This document shows positions 43,162-54,144 of a DNA stretch of 64,000 nt, one piece after another. The stretch comes from Papaver somniferum (taxonomy: Eukaryota > Streptophyta > Magnoliopsida > Ranunculales > Papaveraceae). The notes beneath the pieces are model-generated. The model had not been told where the DNA came from. It saw only the letters and a list, made by a program, of their open reading frames with translations, and searched no databases. The translations under genes and the position numbers were made by a program. The stretch spans positions 3,486,208-3,550,207 of the forward strand of contig NW_020650526.1 of the NCBI RefSeq assembly GCF_003573695.1. The letters are read 5' to 3'. Every line of letters begins with the position of its first letter. The stretch's first letter is position 1.

Positions 43162-43515
43162 CTAAACAAAAAGACTTGAATTGAATCCCTTGAGCTCTTC
43201 AATCCTGCACCAATTGATATCTTTCAGATACTTGAGAGCACCTTCGTCACGCTCTGTGATCTACATTCCGGAAAGAGTAAATTAAACCGACAATTATGGA
43301 ATCTTATTCCAACAAGGAGAAAAATGGCTAATAATATCACTTACCTCCTCCATTAAAACTTCATTTGTCTTCACAGCATTGAGCCAAAAATCAGGAACAC
43401 CCTTCTCTACTGCAAATACACAATCTAGTTAAGATAATTCAAGCATTGTTTGGAAATTGAAAAACTCGAACAAAGATTAAAGTATATCTTATACCTTCTG
43501 CATCTTTAGTACTTT
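43162..43515 (-). pseudogene. captured NAP1 (nucleosome assembly protein) fragment
   Basis: Exons at about 43494-43515, 43345-43409 and 43162-43260 have good splice borders. The second reads EKGVPDFWLNAVKTNEVL and continues in phase into the third, [15 protein letters not shown] followed by [11 protein letters not shown]. These are diagnostic of plant NAP1, the H2A-H2B histone chaperone, where KGVPDFWL.A.KTNE and [15 protein letters not shown] are conserved. After KGF the match ends within a few codons at a small indel and stop. Only about 60 codons are present. It lies upstream of, and on the same strand as, the uracil phosphoribosyltransferase exons, so a fused transcript is possible. Confidence 0.88.
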
Positions 43516-44870
43516 TCTGAAAAACTCGAACAAAGATTAGTACTCAATTTTCTCACAAACTCTCAATCTTGTTCTTCTCAGTAAAACCCCTAATAATTTA
43601 CAGCAGATAACATCCTTTTTCTCGCTGAAACTCCGTTCAAATCCAATTAGAGACTCAACCAATTTCTTTCCTCGGTTGAACGGTGCCCACCATTTCTTCA
43701 AAACCTCTATTAATTCGAACCCATCTTCTACAAATCATGGATAGAAACTTTGAGTTTCTTCTAGCATAACTTCTTCATTTAATCTCATCATCTCCGAATC
43801 CATCACAAATTCCTATTTCTGCAATACCAATTTCCTTCTCCAGCAGCTCCAACATCAACTCAGTTCAGAACCCTAATTCCTATTTCCCATCACAAATTCA
43901 TTCTCGAGTTCATCTTCAAAAAATCAACAAAACCCATCACATATCGAACCATCAACTCCTCTCTGTGAATTCAATTTCATCAAAAACCTAACTTATTCTC
44001 CTCCAAACCAAACTTTTTTCTAGCAGAAGCAACACATCGATCTTCAATTGCAGCGAGATCCCATTCTTCCTGTTGCTTTCCCATGCTCAACTGCAAACCA
44101 CCAGCGTTTTTGAGTCACCTACAATTCCATCCATAATCTGCAGTATCATTTTCATCTACAACTGCAATGGTTTCTCAATACTGCTCCAGAGCAACACAAA
44201 TTCATCCAGTTATCACCAGCAATCTTCAACAATCAGCTTCTCCGAAAACTTCATGAATCTCTCAAACCCATTAAACCCTAAATCGGTGTTTAATGAAATC
44301 TCATAAATCCCCATCATCAAACTCTCACTGCTACCTCTTCCAGATTCAACCCAAAAAACCATTTCGAATCAGACCTTTTTGTCCTCAAGAAGACCAACTC
44401 ATTATTTCAACCTCAACAGAGATCAATTTCTGCATCCTCTTCTTCCCTGGCCCTCTATTCATCATCCAACCTCAATTAACAAATACCCATCTTCTATTCA
44501 ACAGCAGCAGGTTCATTACCGTCTTCAATTAATTGTTTATTCTTCCAATTCGTAAACACCCTATCTTTGATTCAGTTGTATTCCGCAATCTAAAACAGCA
44601 AAATCCCCCTTTTCTTCTTGGTTGGAACATAGATCCAGATTTAAACCAAAACCCTAATCAACCACCATCAGTGGTTCGAATAAAACTTTATCTATCTTTT
44701 TCTCCCTCGATCTCTTGTTTTCTCTCTAGATCTCTTTTTCTTTCTCTCGGCAAAAGATTACAGGGGTGGTATCTGTGGAGGAGAGGAAGGGGGAGAAGAG
44801 GAAGAAAGAGAGCTCGAGTGATTGAGAGGGTTTGGTGAATAAACAAACGCTTCTCGCAAAAAAAAGTGTG
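43516..44870 (-). other. CT-rich region upstream of the captured exons
   Basis: The minus strand here is purine-rich, and a region around 44690-44870 looks like a plant 5' leader (CTCTCTTTCTTCCTCTTCTC). Repeated phrases such as GAAATTTGTTG and TGATGGG suggest decayed exon or UTR sequence, possibly the promoter side of a captured gene. No reading frame of substance is supported. A 60 bp near-duplication (GAAAAACTCGAACAAAGATT) at 43458 and 43518 lies at its left edge. Confidence 0.35.
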
Positions 44871-45509
44871 GATCCGAATGAAAATGATCGACGGACTCTG
44901 TTTCGTTTGATCCACTCATACGGATTGAGAAAAGATCTTGACGGTTAAGATTGTATTTTTGATGCTCATACGGATTAAAAAACATTTGTGTTTCTTTTGT
45001 GTTAATACGAACTCATGTATCGGTTTAATTATCAACCTTTAACATGAAAAACAAATCCAAAAAAAATATAAATAAATTTAGAACATTATTTTCGACATTC
45101 TGATATAAAAAATTCCAAAAAATGTATAAGAATGAATCGGTAAAATGAAAAATGAGTTCGATAATTGGTGTGTTTCTTTGTGCTTTCCCTTTGTGTTTTT
45201 GTGCTTTCTTTTTGTGCTTCGGGTTTGAATTTCGACTAGTCATGAAGTAATTTTTACAAGTCATACAGGTCATGTAGTAGCTTTAGTTCACACTGGTAAA
45301 CTCAGGTTATAAGATTACTAGAGATGGACCACGAAATTCATGATGGTTCGGACTTCACACTAGTACATTCTTACATAGTTTCCGACTTATAGTAGTCTAC
45401 TCCCGGCCAGGTTTCGACCTTGGATCCACTTTCTTTTTCGAAGTCGCCGGAAAAAGGTTTTATCCGTTATATATTAATGTTATCCAATTTCTCTCGGCCT
45501 CACTCAATT

Positions 45510-46165
45510 TCTCTTAGATTCCCATTGGTTTAATTATAAGGTTACCAATTAATTCAAATCAAATTTCCATCCACTTCATTTAATTTTATTTGTTACCGGT
45601 CAACCAAATTTGGTTGCCGCATTCATTTTCAATCAGATATATCGATTTTCTTCTAATTATTCATCATTTTAACCGTAGCGTCGATTGACTATAGTCAATT
45701 TCACATGTTATCAATCAATTTTATTCAATATCACTCGACATCACTCGATTGCTCCTGGAGTCAATGGGTTTATATGGTTAACTATTAAATCAAATCGAAT
45801 TTTCATTTAGTACAATTAATTTCTTTTTTTATCTGTCAGTTTTACTTTATGTCGGTCGACCTCACCCACTTTCTCTTGTATTACATCGGCTTCTCATGTT
45901 ATTGATAATTTTAGCCGAATGTCCATATTCTTTAGTCAATTTCACATGTTATATATTAACCTTATCCAACATCGCTCGCTCCACACGATTTTCCTTGGAT
46001 TCCATGGGTATAATTTTATTATTGCCTATTAATTTCAAACGAATTTCACCCGTTATTAATCAATTTTATTCAATAGTTACTCGATTTTTCTTGGATTCCA
46101 TGTGTTTTATGGTTGACTATTAAGTCAGCTCAGATATCCATTTAGTTCACTTGATTTATCCGAGA
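45510..46165. repeat. degenerate tandem repeats inside the CACTA element
   Basis: Units built on TTGGATTCCATGGGTTTA followed by ACTATTAAATCAAATCGAAT and CATTTAGT start near 45515, 45745, 45990 and 46087. This gives two spacings of about 240 bp and one short unit. Conservation is low and the array is old. Confidence 0.6.
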
Positions 46166-46907
46166 CCAAAAATTTCACCTTGGCCAAGCTGATTTCTATT
46201 TTTCACCGAGATGAGAACTGATGCGCTAAACGGCATAATTGACCAAGTTCCACAGATTTTTTGACCGGAGGAATTATCGATATAGTTTTAAATTTTCAAG
46301 GTTTCGGTAAACCAGTTAAGACAGTAGTAGCCAGAAAAATGACCGAGCGGACTGGGATCGGTTTCAAACGCAACCGATCCATCAACAGTTCAGTGGCAGT
46401 TTTGAAATCGAAAACCAAGGTGTATGCGGTTTGGTCAATGGTTTTGCCTAAAAACAGGACCGACGGGCTATTGTGCACCCCTATAGTAAACTAAGATAAC
46501 AACCATGATCTGTATGACACTAATCTAACCAATAAGAAACTAAAATTAGATCATTATCGGTTTCAAATGGATACTTCCAAAACTGACTAATTTTTTGAAC
46601 ATGTGGTGGCCGCTTAAACTTGGTCGCTCAAAGAGGTTGTACCAACGGATTAATTTTTTAGTTGCTAGGAGTCGGTGCCTCAAAGTGAATATCCACCTGA
46701 GCAATTTTCAAGCTGCTATAGATGACTTGAAAGAGTGATGTAGCGAGCAAACACATTCGGTCGTGGCTAGATATTAGATGACACAGGTTTATAGCCGCCA
46801 AACTTTATGGAAGTTGCAACTTTGGATGCTTAAACCCTTAAGGTGACTAAAATTATGGGCTCTTGCTGGGATTTTGGTCGCTTAAGCCAAGTTTTCTTGT
46901 AGTGGAC

Positions 46908-47057
46908 CAACAAATGGAGGCAGGAATAAAAGGCCAAAACAACTTCCCAATTGGATGAAGCAAATGTGATCTCCACCCCTTGATAATGAGATATATACAA
47001 TTAGGTAAAGCACCGATGAAGCGAACGGCGTCCTCTAAATATTTCCAAATTTGTAAC
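46908..47057 (-). mobile_element. LINE ORF2 fragment, part 2
   Basis: Open on the minus strand for the whole 150 bp (LQIWKYLEDAVRFIGALPN ... FWPFIPASIC). It continues in frame into 40597 if the CACTA and one copy of GAC are removed. It is cut at 47057 by a Gypsy LTR. Confidence 0.75.
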
Positions 47058-47550
47058 TGTAGTCGCAGGAAATCCTACACTACACCCCTCATGTGATTTC
47101 ATTGTTGATCAACTCATTTTTATGTTTACACACTTAATTTTATTGATTAATTTTTGAATGTTCTTACAAGAAAGATAAAGAAGTCAAGAATGATCTCTGC
47201 TTTGGACTTTCTCTCTCCTATTTAATTGATTCTTACTCAAAAAGATCTCTCTCCCTCTTTACAACTCGAATGACTATTTATAAGGAAATACATAGTGGAT
47301 GACAACTAATCTGTCCTTTATTTTCGGATGTGGTTTGCGACATTCTCGCAACCTTACAAATGTTAATATCGCAATCTCTCTAATTTTCGCAAGACTATCA
47401 CATTTTTCTCATGATCCTTGCTGACGTCATTTCCGAAATTGTTCTGCGACGCTATTGTGCAATACCATTGATAATTTCGCTGAGACATAATTGTTGCGAG
47501 ATTCTGATCCTACATCTTGCCTCTTCTCATATCTTCTCTCCAAAGTAGAG
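47058..47550 (-). repeat. 3' LTR of a Tat-like Gypsy element (inner edge approximate)
   Basis: Starts TGTAGTCGCAGGAAATCCTA, similar to 16000 (TGTAACTACTGGAAATCC). The minus strand has a TATA-like TATAAATAG near 47275 followed by a leader and AATCAATAAAATTAAG, as in a U3-R-U5 layout. The upstream five bases GTAAC may be the target site. The partner copy was not found. Confidence 0.6.
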
Positions 47551-47717
47551 AATGATGTGAGAAATGCCGCAACTGCTTATCTATTCATATTCCACATTTA
47601 TCACACGTACTCTCTCTTCCATTTATTTCTTGACACGTCTTCTGTAACCGCCACCTTTCAACCGCTCACGTCTCTTCGTCTTAATGGTGTTTATTTCTTC
47701 GAGAAGTAAATTTTCTT

Positions 47718-47723
47718 TATATA
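47718..47723 (+). promoter_or_regulatory. candidate TATA of the antisense gene, copy 2
   Basis: TATATA, followed by a long CT-rich leader like that in front of the copy at 17002. Weak on sequence alone, supported by the parallel layout. Confidence 0.4.
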
Positions 47724-47904
47724 CTCTTCTCCCTCCCGCTTTCCACTTTTCTTTTTACTTTCTCTTCTATTTTTATTCTCTCATCTCTGCAACTCTGTCA
47801 TTCTTCTGCAAATTCTGCTGCTGTAATTTTTCTTCCTTCAATTATTTTACTTTCTATACATCCTCATACTCTATATTCAATCATAGCTCCAAGTGGTCAT
47901 AGAT

Positions 47905-50543
47905 ATGAGCAGAATCTACAAGATTTCCAAAAAGATCTTGCTAATAAAGCTCTTACACTCTCCCCCATTCCTGTTGTGAATGCCAAATCAATTCTTTCTG
48001 TCAAGCTTTTCTCCAATCAAAATTGTGATGATCAATCAATCATAATTTAGCTAGGTCAAATTCTCGCAGGTCTCCCTATTCCTCTTTATAACTCAGACAT
48101 TCTTTTATTTTATGAAATTCTCGCTCATCCGGGGTTTTCGCGAGCCATTTTCCAACTAAGTGGGGACTGCATCCGTCTGATGCTAGAGTTCGCTAATCGT
48201 GGTGCTGGTAGAGGATCTCTTTATTCCAAAGAACTTAGGGATCCAAAATTCGCATACCTAGAGATAGTTGCTGAGATATATACAGTGGAGAATTTCTTTG
48301 AAAACTACGAACTTATCTCCATGAAGAAAGAGAATACTCGATGGGGTATTCGATTAAGAAGAAAAGATAACATTGATGAAGCCAAAATTCTTATGCAAGA
48401 TATTGACTGGCATTCTAGTAAAAACATAACTCCTCGCCAATCCAAAGATGATAAATGGTGTGTGTTTCCTTTAATGCTAAAGGGTCCTTACATTGCTGGA
48501 TCAAACGTTCTTCCTGCGAATCTCGCTGCATATCAACCTTGGGTTTTCTCCTGGCCCGAGAAGGAGAAAGAGGTATACTTCTCCCCTTTAACTCATTTTA
48601 TACTTCTTTATTGATTTTTACTATTCTGTTCGCTAACTCTTGCGATATTCCGCAGATCCAAAAACTAAAAGATAGTTATAACAGGACTGGGAAATCTAGT
48701 ACTCTGTTAGCTCTTCGCTCATACACAGATGAGATAAGAAATTTTCTTTTATGACTTTAAATAGTACTGTTACTTTTATGCTTCCATTTCTTATTTCTAT
48801 CTGTGTGTGAAGGTTATTGCTGAAGTAGAAGAATCTGTTGATGCTGCGAAGATTGGTGATAAAGGTAAAGGTACTCTTCGCAGGGAAAAATCAACTGGTC
48901 CTCCTCCAAAGAAAAGAAAAGTTCGTTCTCCTTCTCCTTCAAATGTTCTTCCTAACGAAGGTCCTGAAAATGATAAGGGTGATGAAGATAACGATGATCT
49001 TTCTGCAACTGAAGATTCTCCACCTGAATCTTCTATGGCTAAGCTTTCTGGCCTCTTTTTTGATTCTCTACAAGGGATGGGAGATAACCAATTCGCAAAT
49101 ACCTGCAAAGCTCTCGCTACCCTTTGTGATGTCCCTTCACTGGATTGTGATAACTCTCTTCGCGGAGTTTCTAGATCAGTGACTCCCGACTTCTTGCATT
49201 CTCTCAATAGTCTGGTATACTTTTATCTTTTTAATTTTTCATTATTATAACTCAAAGACTCTTTCTATATTAATTTTTTTTTATTTTCGCAGGCTGGAAA
49301 AGCTTCTTTTGTTGTTGCCTCAGATCTAGAGAGAAGACGCGAAAATCTTGAAAAGAATAATCTTCAATTTCACAAAAAGAATGAGGACTTGGAAGCTGAA
49401 GTTAAAAGTATTCGCGAGAAAAATAGGCAATTAGAAATTGATTCTTCCTCATATAAGAATAAAATTTCTAGTCTTTAACAAGCCAATAATCAGCTTTACG
49501 GTATGTTGCTTTTCTCTTTATTCATTCATCCTGTTGTTTTATCTTATTTAAATAATCCTTTTTGCAGACATGTATGGCCTTTATGATGAAGCTACCCTTC
49601 TTCGCTCATTTCCTAATGCCTTGGATAATGATACCCTTCTTGAACGCCTTAACAATTATTTAAATAGCTTCTCAAATGATAGAATTTCATCTCTTTCTCT
49701 AAATGAACTTAGATCGAAATTTCGCCTCTTAGAGATTGATCATAGATCCAGTTTAGGCTTAGCCAACAGATTTAAGCGTCTCCTTATTGATTCCAAAGAG
49801 AAAACCAATGAATTAAGAACCAAAATTAGCGGTCTCATAGATGATAAGGATTGTATCTCTGATCAAGGCGCCAAGGCTTTAGCGAAATTTCAAGAGGCTC
49901 TCCTTGAAGTTCAAATTGAGCGAGATGAAGCTAATCGCAAGAATATTGTACTCTGCGAAAGGGAAAATCAAATTCGTTCTCGTCTTCTCATAAGTAGTGA
50001 GGATGAATTTGTATGGGCTGCGAAAATTTTAGATGATGCTAGAAAAGATTTAGGCATAAATGTTAGTCTCCAAGTTGAACATACAGCCTTGATTAGAGAC
50101 ATGATTTCTGACAGAGAAGGTTGCTAATTGCTCTTCTTTACTAATCTTTTGATTGCCTTTTGTTCGCAGATTCTGAGAATAAATATCGTGAAAAGATTGA
50201 AGAACTTGAAGCTGAAAAGAAGGAACTCGCAAAGAATCTTTCTTCTCGCAACGACAAGTATTCTAGATTGAAGAATCAAATCATAATCACTATTGAGAAT
50301 TTTAAGAATGACGCTATGCATTTTCTCAATCAAACCATCCAGATGGTTTCTGATGATCATAATATCCCTCATTCTGATTATCCTTGTCTTTTAGAAGAAA
50401 TCCCACAAAATACTCCCAGTTTGATTATCTCTAATAGTGAAGCTAACGATGAAGAGTCTGATAGTGATAGAAGTTCTGATGGTGATAAAGATTCTGACGC
50501 AGATGAAGAAGGAAACAAGTCTGGTGAAGATAATGAGGATTAA
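47905..50543 (+). pseudogene. antisense accessory gene of a Gypsy element, copy 2, six exons
   Basis: Exon blocks lie at about 47905-48572, 48656-48737, 48813-49214, 49293-49500, 49568-50119 and 50170-50543, with AG acceptors such as TTTTCGCAG and TTTTGCAG. Exon 1 has the PF04195-like core (LGQILAGLPIPLYNSDI, FPLMLKGPYIAG, W.FSWP), as in the copy at 17002. Exon 3 has a strong nuclear localisation motif PPKKRKVRSPSP and an acidic stretch. Exons 4-6 are long coiled coil (LEAEVKSIREKNRQLEIDSS, KEKTNELRTKISGL, REKIEELEAEKKELAKNLSS) ending in an Asp/Glu/Ser-rich tail. In-frame stops at 48048 (TAG) and 49476 (TAA) disable it. The protein would be nuclear and oligomeric. Its function is unknown. Confidence 0.7.
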
Positions 50544-50930
50544 CCAAGAAATATTCTTTACTTCTTTCTTTGATTCTTTGTAATACTTGTACACTTATTT
50601 CTTCTTTCTGTATATTTGCGTTTCTTCCATTTTAACCTGCATGAATGAAAAAAATTCTTCTTTGCAATATAATTAATCAATATAATTATTAATTCTTGAA
50701 TTTTTGAGTAAATATCTCATATGAAGATAAATAATATTTTCTAATTTCATACATTCCCATACTTGCCTCCGTTATTTAAATCTAAATGAGAGATTTCATA
50801 TAACTTTTCTTAATGTATAATTTCGCAGCCTTTTGCGAAGTGATTTTTGTTTCTTTTCAAAATCTCATTCCTGTGTGGTCTTATTTGCATTCCTAATTAA
50901 AGGTCTTATTATGCCACATTTTGTCATTGC

Positions 50931-51240
50931 GACAAAATCGCAGGACGTCCTTGCATTTTCATGCAAAAACCCATTGATCTTGCCTTAACTTTTTCTTTTG
51001 TATTATGGCCTCTTCAGGAATGTTGCGACAATATGACAGGCCTAAATATTCTTGCGATAATAAAGCCCCATGACATTGTCGTCGTGCGACGAAATCGCAG
51101 GACGTCTTCGCATTTTCATGCGAAAATCCATTGATCTCGCCTTATCTTTTTCTTTTGTATTATTGCCTCTTCAGGATTGTTGCACAAATATGAAAAGCCT
51201 TAATATCCTTGCGAATAAAAAGCCTCATGACATTTGCGTC
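50931..51240. repeat. 157 bp tandem duplication in the Gypsy spacer
   Basis: GACAAAATCGCAGGACGTCC at 50931 and GACGAAATCGCAGGACGTCT at 51088 start two copies that stay similar through TTTTTCTTTTGTATTATGG and GCCTCTTCAGGA.TGTTGC. Confidence 0.85.
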
Positions 51241-52169
51241 TTAAGACACTTATCAGCTCCCTAATGGAGGGTGCCGCCCTTATCTCCCCCCTGGTTGCCC
51301 CTTCAAGGAGGCGTACTTCTACCATACAAGGTTAGCTCCTCCCATCCAGTCTTAACAACAACCAGTTGTTTTCGCAGCCTCTTATCCCTTTTATCTGTAG
51401 GGTTTATGGTTACGAGACTGCACCCTAAGTGGGGTTTTCTTCAGGCCGAGTGCAGTATAAGCCAAGACTTGTCAAGAATGGAAAGGACGCTTCAAACGCC
51501 CTCGGCACCCTTGACTCAACCGTGTACCTCGGCGCCTTGATCAGATTCTGCACTCCTTGAGAGAGTCCTTATTACCTTAGTCGCCCAACCTAAGTCATAT
51601 GCTTAAGTTGAGAATCCAAGGTGCCTCTCCCAGATGGGCTTTATTGACCCCAAATCTCCATGACTCAGGTTCCGGTGGCGGTGTAGCATTTCTGAGCCAT
51701 GTAACAGGTACCCCCTAATATGACGTACTTTAGGTCTTACATTTGCCTCTTGCGAAATTTTATTCGCGAACTAGGGTGTACGCCATAAAGGTTCGCCTCT
51801 TTCTCTTTTGTCATTCTTTTCTGATTATTTTTGTAAAATTCATTATCACTGCGAGAGTCTCGCAATTCATAATATTGTATCTGAATTTCGCAATCTCAAT
51901 TTTGTTGTTCAATCAAATGTATTTTTGAGAATTTTACTTATTGCGAGATTATCGCAGCAACTTAATCATTCATACATTTCTTGCTTTTATTACTTTTTCC
52001 CTCCTCTGCTTTTTTATGATTTTTTTCTACTGCTTCCTTGGTAATGGTATGTTCATCCTTTTTATCCTGAGCTAGCATTGATTTTGTAACATCTCTTCTC
52101 CTTTATTTTCGATTGTATCCACCATCAACTTCTCACTTCTTTGTACATCCTTGATTTTGTGTCGCCAGT
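51241..52169. other. non-coding spacer of the Gypsy element
   Basis: GC-richer block (51240-51720) and then AT-rich sequence. No reverse transcriptase or integrase motif on either strand. Probably the untranslated region between the protease end and the antisense gene. Confidence 0.5.
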
Positions 52170-53478
52170 TTTCCTTCTTGTTTATTCTTCCTTCGCAAGA
52201 TTCTATCTCAGTTTCGTAACATTTGTTTCCTTCAACCCAATCTCCCTTTATGATTCCTACACCATTGGGGTGAGGGAATTTGATGAATTGATGGAAAGTT
52301 GAAGCTACACCTAGAATCCCATGTAGCCAAGGTCGACCAATTAACGCATTGTAGGGTGATTATACATCAACAACACAGAATGAGATTTTAGAAGATATTC
52401 CCTTCAATGGAATTTGCATAGTAACATCCCCTTTAGGCTTGTTAGCAGTACCATTAAAACCATAAATCTTATATGTTGATGGTATAAGATCATCATCTCT
52501 TCCACCCATGGTTTTATAAGTATGATAAAATAAGATGTTCACAAAAATGATTTGTTTCTGCCATTCCTCTAATCGCGAGATTTTCGCAATATTCATAATT
52601 TCTCTTCCATTATTATCTCTTGCGAACACTCTACTAAAAATATTAATATGAAAATCTTCAATTGTCTTATATGAATGTACGATAGAGTGACAGAATAGAT
52701 TTTTTGCTTTGGCACCAACTTCTATGAAGAATGTTTCTTTCTTTTTCATCGTATTCACTTTGTGATGTTCTGGCGGGGGTGGTAATGGTTGAGGTTGCGG
52801 ATGCCCTACCATAAAGTCGTTTAGTTTTCCTTGATATATCATTCTCAAAATAATTCTCTTTACATTTCTGCAATCGTTTGTGGTATGTCCATGAAAATGA
52901 TGATAAGAACAAAATTCATGACTTCTGTGATTTGGAGGTGGTTCCGTTCCCATATTCCATGGTGTTGGTATATTCTCTATCAGGATTATAGCTTCCTATA
53001 TCTTCTCCACACTTTCATTTAGAGGTGGCATCTTGATTTCTTCCCATACTACCTTGTGACCTCCTTGTTCTCTATTAAAGTTTGGTCTTTGACCTCCATA
53101 AGTTTCTTGCGGTTGATCGAGTCTTTGAATCTTGTTATTTCCTCCACGACTATAAAAATTTCTTTTTCTTTCATACTCTTCTTGATCTCGACTCCCCATA
53201 GCTACCAACTTCTGCTGATTGTTACCTGTCACCTTTTCTTGTTGTACTTGTGAAGTATTCGCCACTGTGTTTATCAGCTTGGGTAATAAGCTTGCATTCG
53301 CTTTTTGTGAGCTGGTGTTCGCAACTGGATATGATTCCATTTCATTTTGTCTTTCCTCTAAAGAAATGTATTCTTCTTGAAGTTCTCGCAATTCAGTCAT
53401 TGTAATCGTATTCTTGACTCTGAAAATTTGGACATACAACAGGTTTATTGCAAACATAGCATTGATAAATGATAACAT
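52170..53478 (-). pseudogene. Tat-like gag C-terminus and protease region
   Basis: Minus-strand reading starts in a helical segment (TMTELRELQEEYISLEERQN). It passes a stop at 52996-52998 (frame kept beyond it) and enters the typical Tat gag zinc site FCSYHHFHGHTTNDC with NVKRIILRMIYQGKL. It then reaches the protease-region pattern IYGFNGTANKPKGDVTM. After another stop near 52358 come YNALIGRPWLHGI and GVASTFHQFIKFP, the well-known end of the Tat protease region. The frame is intact apart from these stops. Everything downstream in pol is missing. Confidence 0.75.
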
Positions 53479-53539
53479 AAATGAATTTTATATGAGTAAT
53501 TATTAGTCTGAGATAATGATGACAATCTCATTTTTTTGC

Positions 53540-53814
53540 AATTGTCAGAAGTCTATGTAAGGGTATGTCCAGTTTAATGGATCCCAAACAGGTACACACA
53601 ACTCTCTTTGTCTCTAAGAGGCAAAGCTGGTACCTTGGGCCTTATACTAAAGGAAATTAAGCAAATTGATAGTGTTTTGTATAATTCTCTGATTATATCG
53701 CGCGCCAACAGCTTTGTTTCGTTCAAAGCATTGGGAGAAGTAAATGTGGAGACATGCATTGGATCAACAGACCATGATGATTTTGAATATAAATATGAAG
53801 ATGATGATGATTAG
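53540..53814 (+). CDS. unidentified terminal exon with acidic end
   Basis: Open reading that includes SLRGKAGTLGLILKEIKQID and SRANSFVSFKALGEVNVET. It ends in the strongly acidic EYKYEDDDD and TAG at 53812. The sequence beyond the stop (continuing after the Copia insertion at 57519) is AT-rich like a 3' UTR. The composition and the acidic terminus look like a real protein end, possibly the last exon of a host gene whose other exons are not visible here. I do not recognise the family. Confidence 0.35.
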
Positions 53815-53844
53815 TTTTATCGTGATATTTGGAAGATGTATTTT

Positions 53845-54144
53845 TGTTAGTAATTTGATTGAATAGGTTTGATTATTTGAATTGATTTTTGTTTGAAATG
53901 GAGATGGGGAAAGCGTTCTTCTCTATCTCTTTGATTTCATTAACATAAAGTTCTTACATTCTCTCTCTAAATTTGGTCAATATATATGACCCAAGAAAAG
54001 AGATACATGTGGACCCTCTTTGTCCATACATATTCTACACTAAAACAGATGTATTCATAAATGCATGATAATTATGTCTTGTACACAAGACCAAAGTAAC
54101 CTGCATTCAAAAATGCATGTGGAACATTACATTAACTCTTAACA
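53845..54144 (-). repeat. 3' LTR of Copia C
   Basis: TG...CA ends. It matches 57203-57513 nearly throughout. Confidence 0.92.

Larger units (their letters stand above)
40598..46904 (-). mobile_element. complete non-autonomous CACTA element, 6.3 kb, with captured genes
   Basis: The ends CACTACAAGAAAA (40598) and TTTTCTTGTAGTG (to 46904) are perfect 13 bp inverted repeats. Similarity continues inward: TTAAGCGACCA occurs at both ends, as do AAGCCCATA and GAGCCCATA. The 3 bp target duplication GAC lies at 40595-40597 and 46905-46907. No CACTA transposase (TNP2/TNPD type) is visible. The interior carries exons of two unrelated host genes on the minus strand plus subterminal and internal repeats. 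It sits inside a LINE ORF2. Confidence 0.95.
47058..53478 (-). mobile_element. Tat-like Gypsy element with gag-protease and an antisense gene, pol missing
   Basis: In minus orientation the order is gag (53478 to about 52550), protease region (about 52550-52170), a non-coding block with tandem repeats, an antisense multi-exon gene (50543 back to 47905) and the 3' LTR. No reverse transcriptase, RNase H or integrase motif is visible anywhere. The 5' LTR and primer site are also missing on the right. Either pol was deleted or this is a naturally non-autonomous gag-only type (TR-GAG-like) that carries an extra gene. Confidence 0.6.

Noticed and set aside
44688..44985. Overlapping minus-strand ORFs near the CACTA centre as extra captured exons
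   Set aside because: Ser/Arg-rich translations come from a CT-rich leader-like tract. No protein family was recognised.
40598..46904. Autonomous CACTA with transposase
   Set aside because: No TNP2-type or TNPA-type coding sequence was found on either strand. The interior is repeats and captured exons.
48900..48960. PKKRKV as a sign of vector contamination
   Set aside because: It is in frame within a multi-exon plant retroelement gene with normal plant flanks and no vector sequence nearby.
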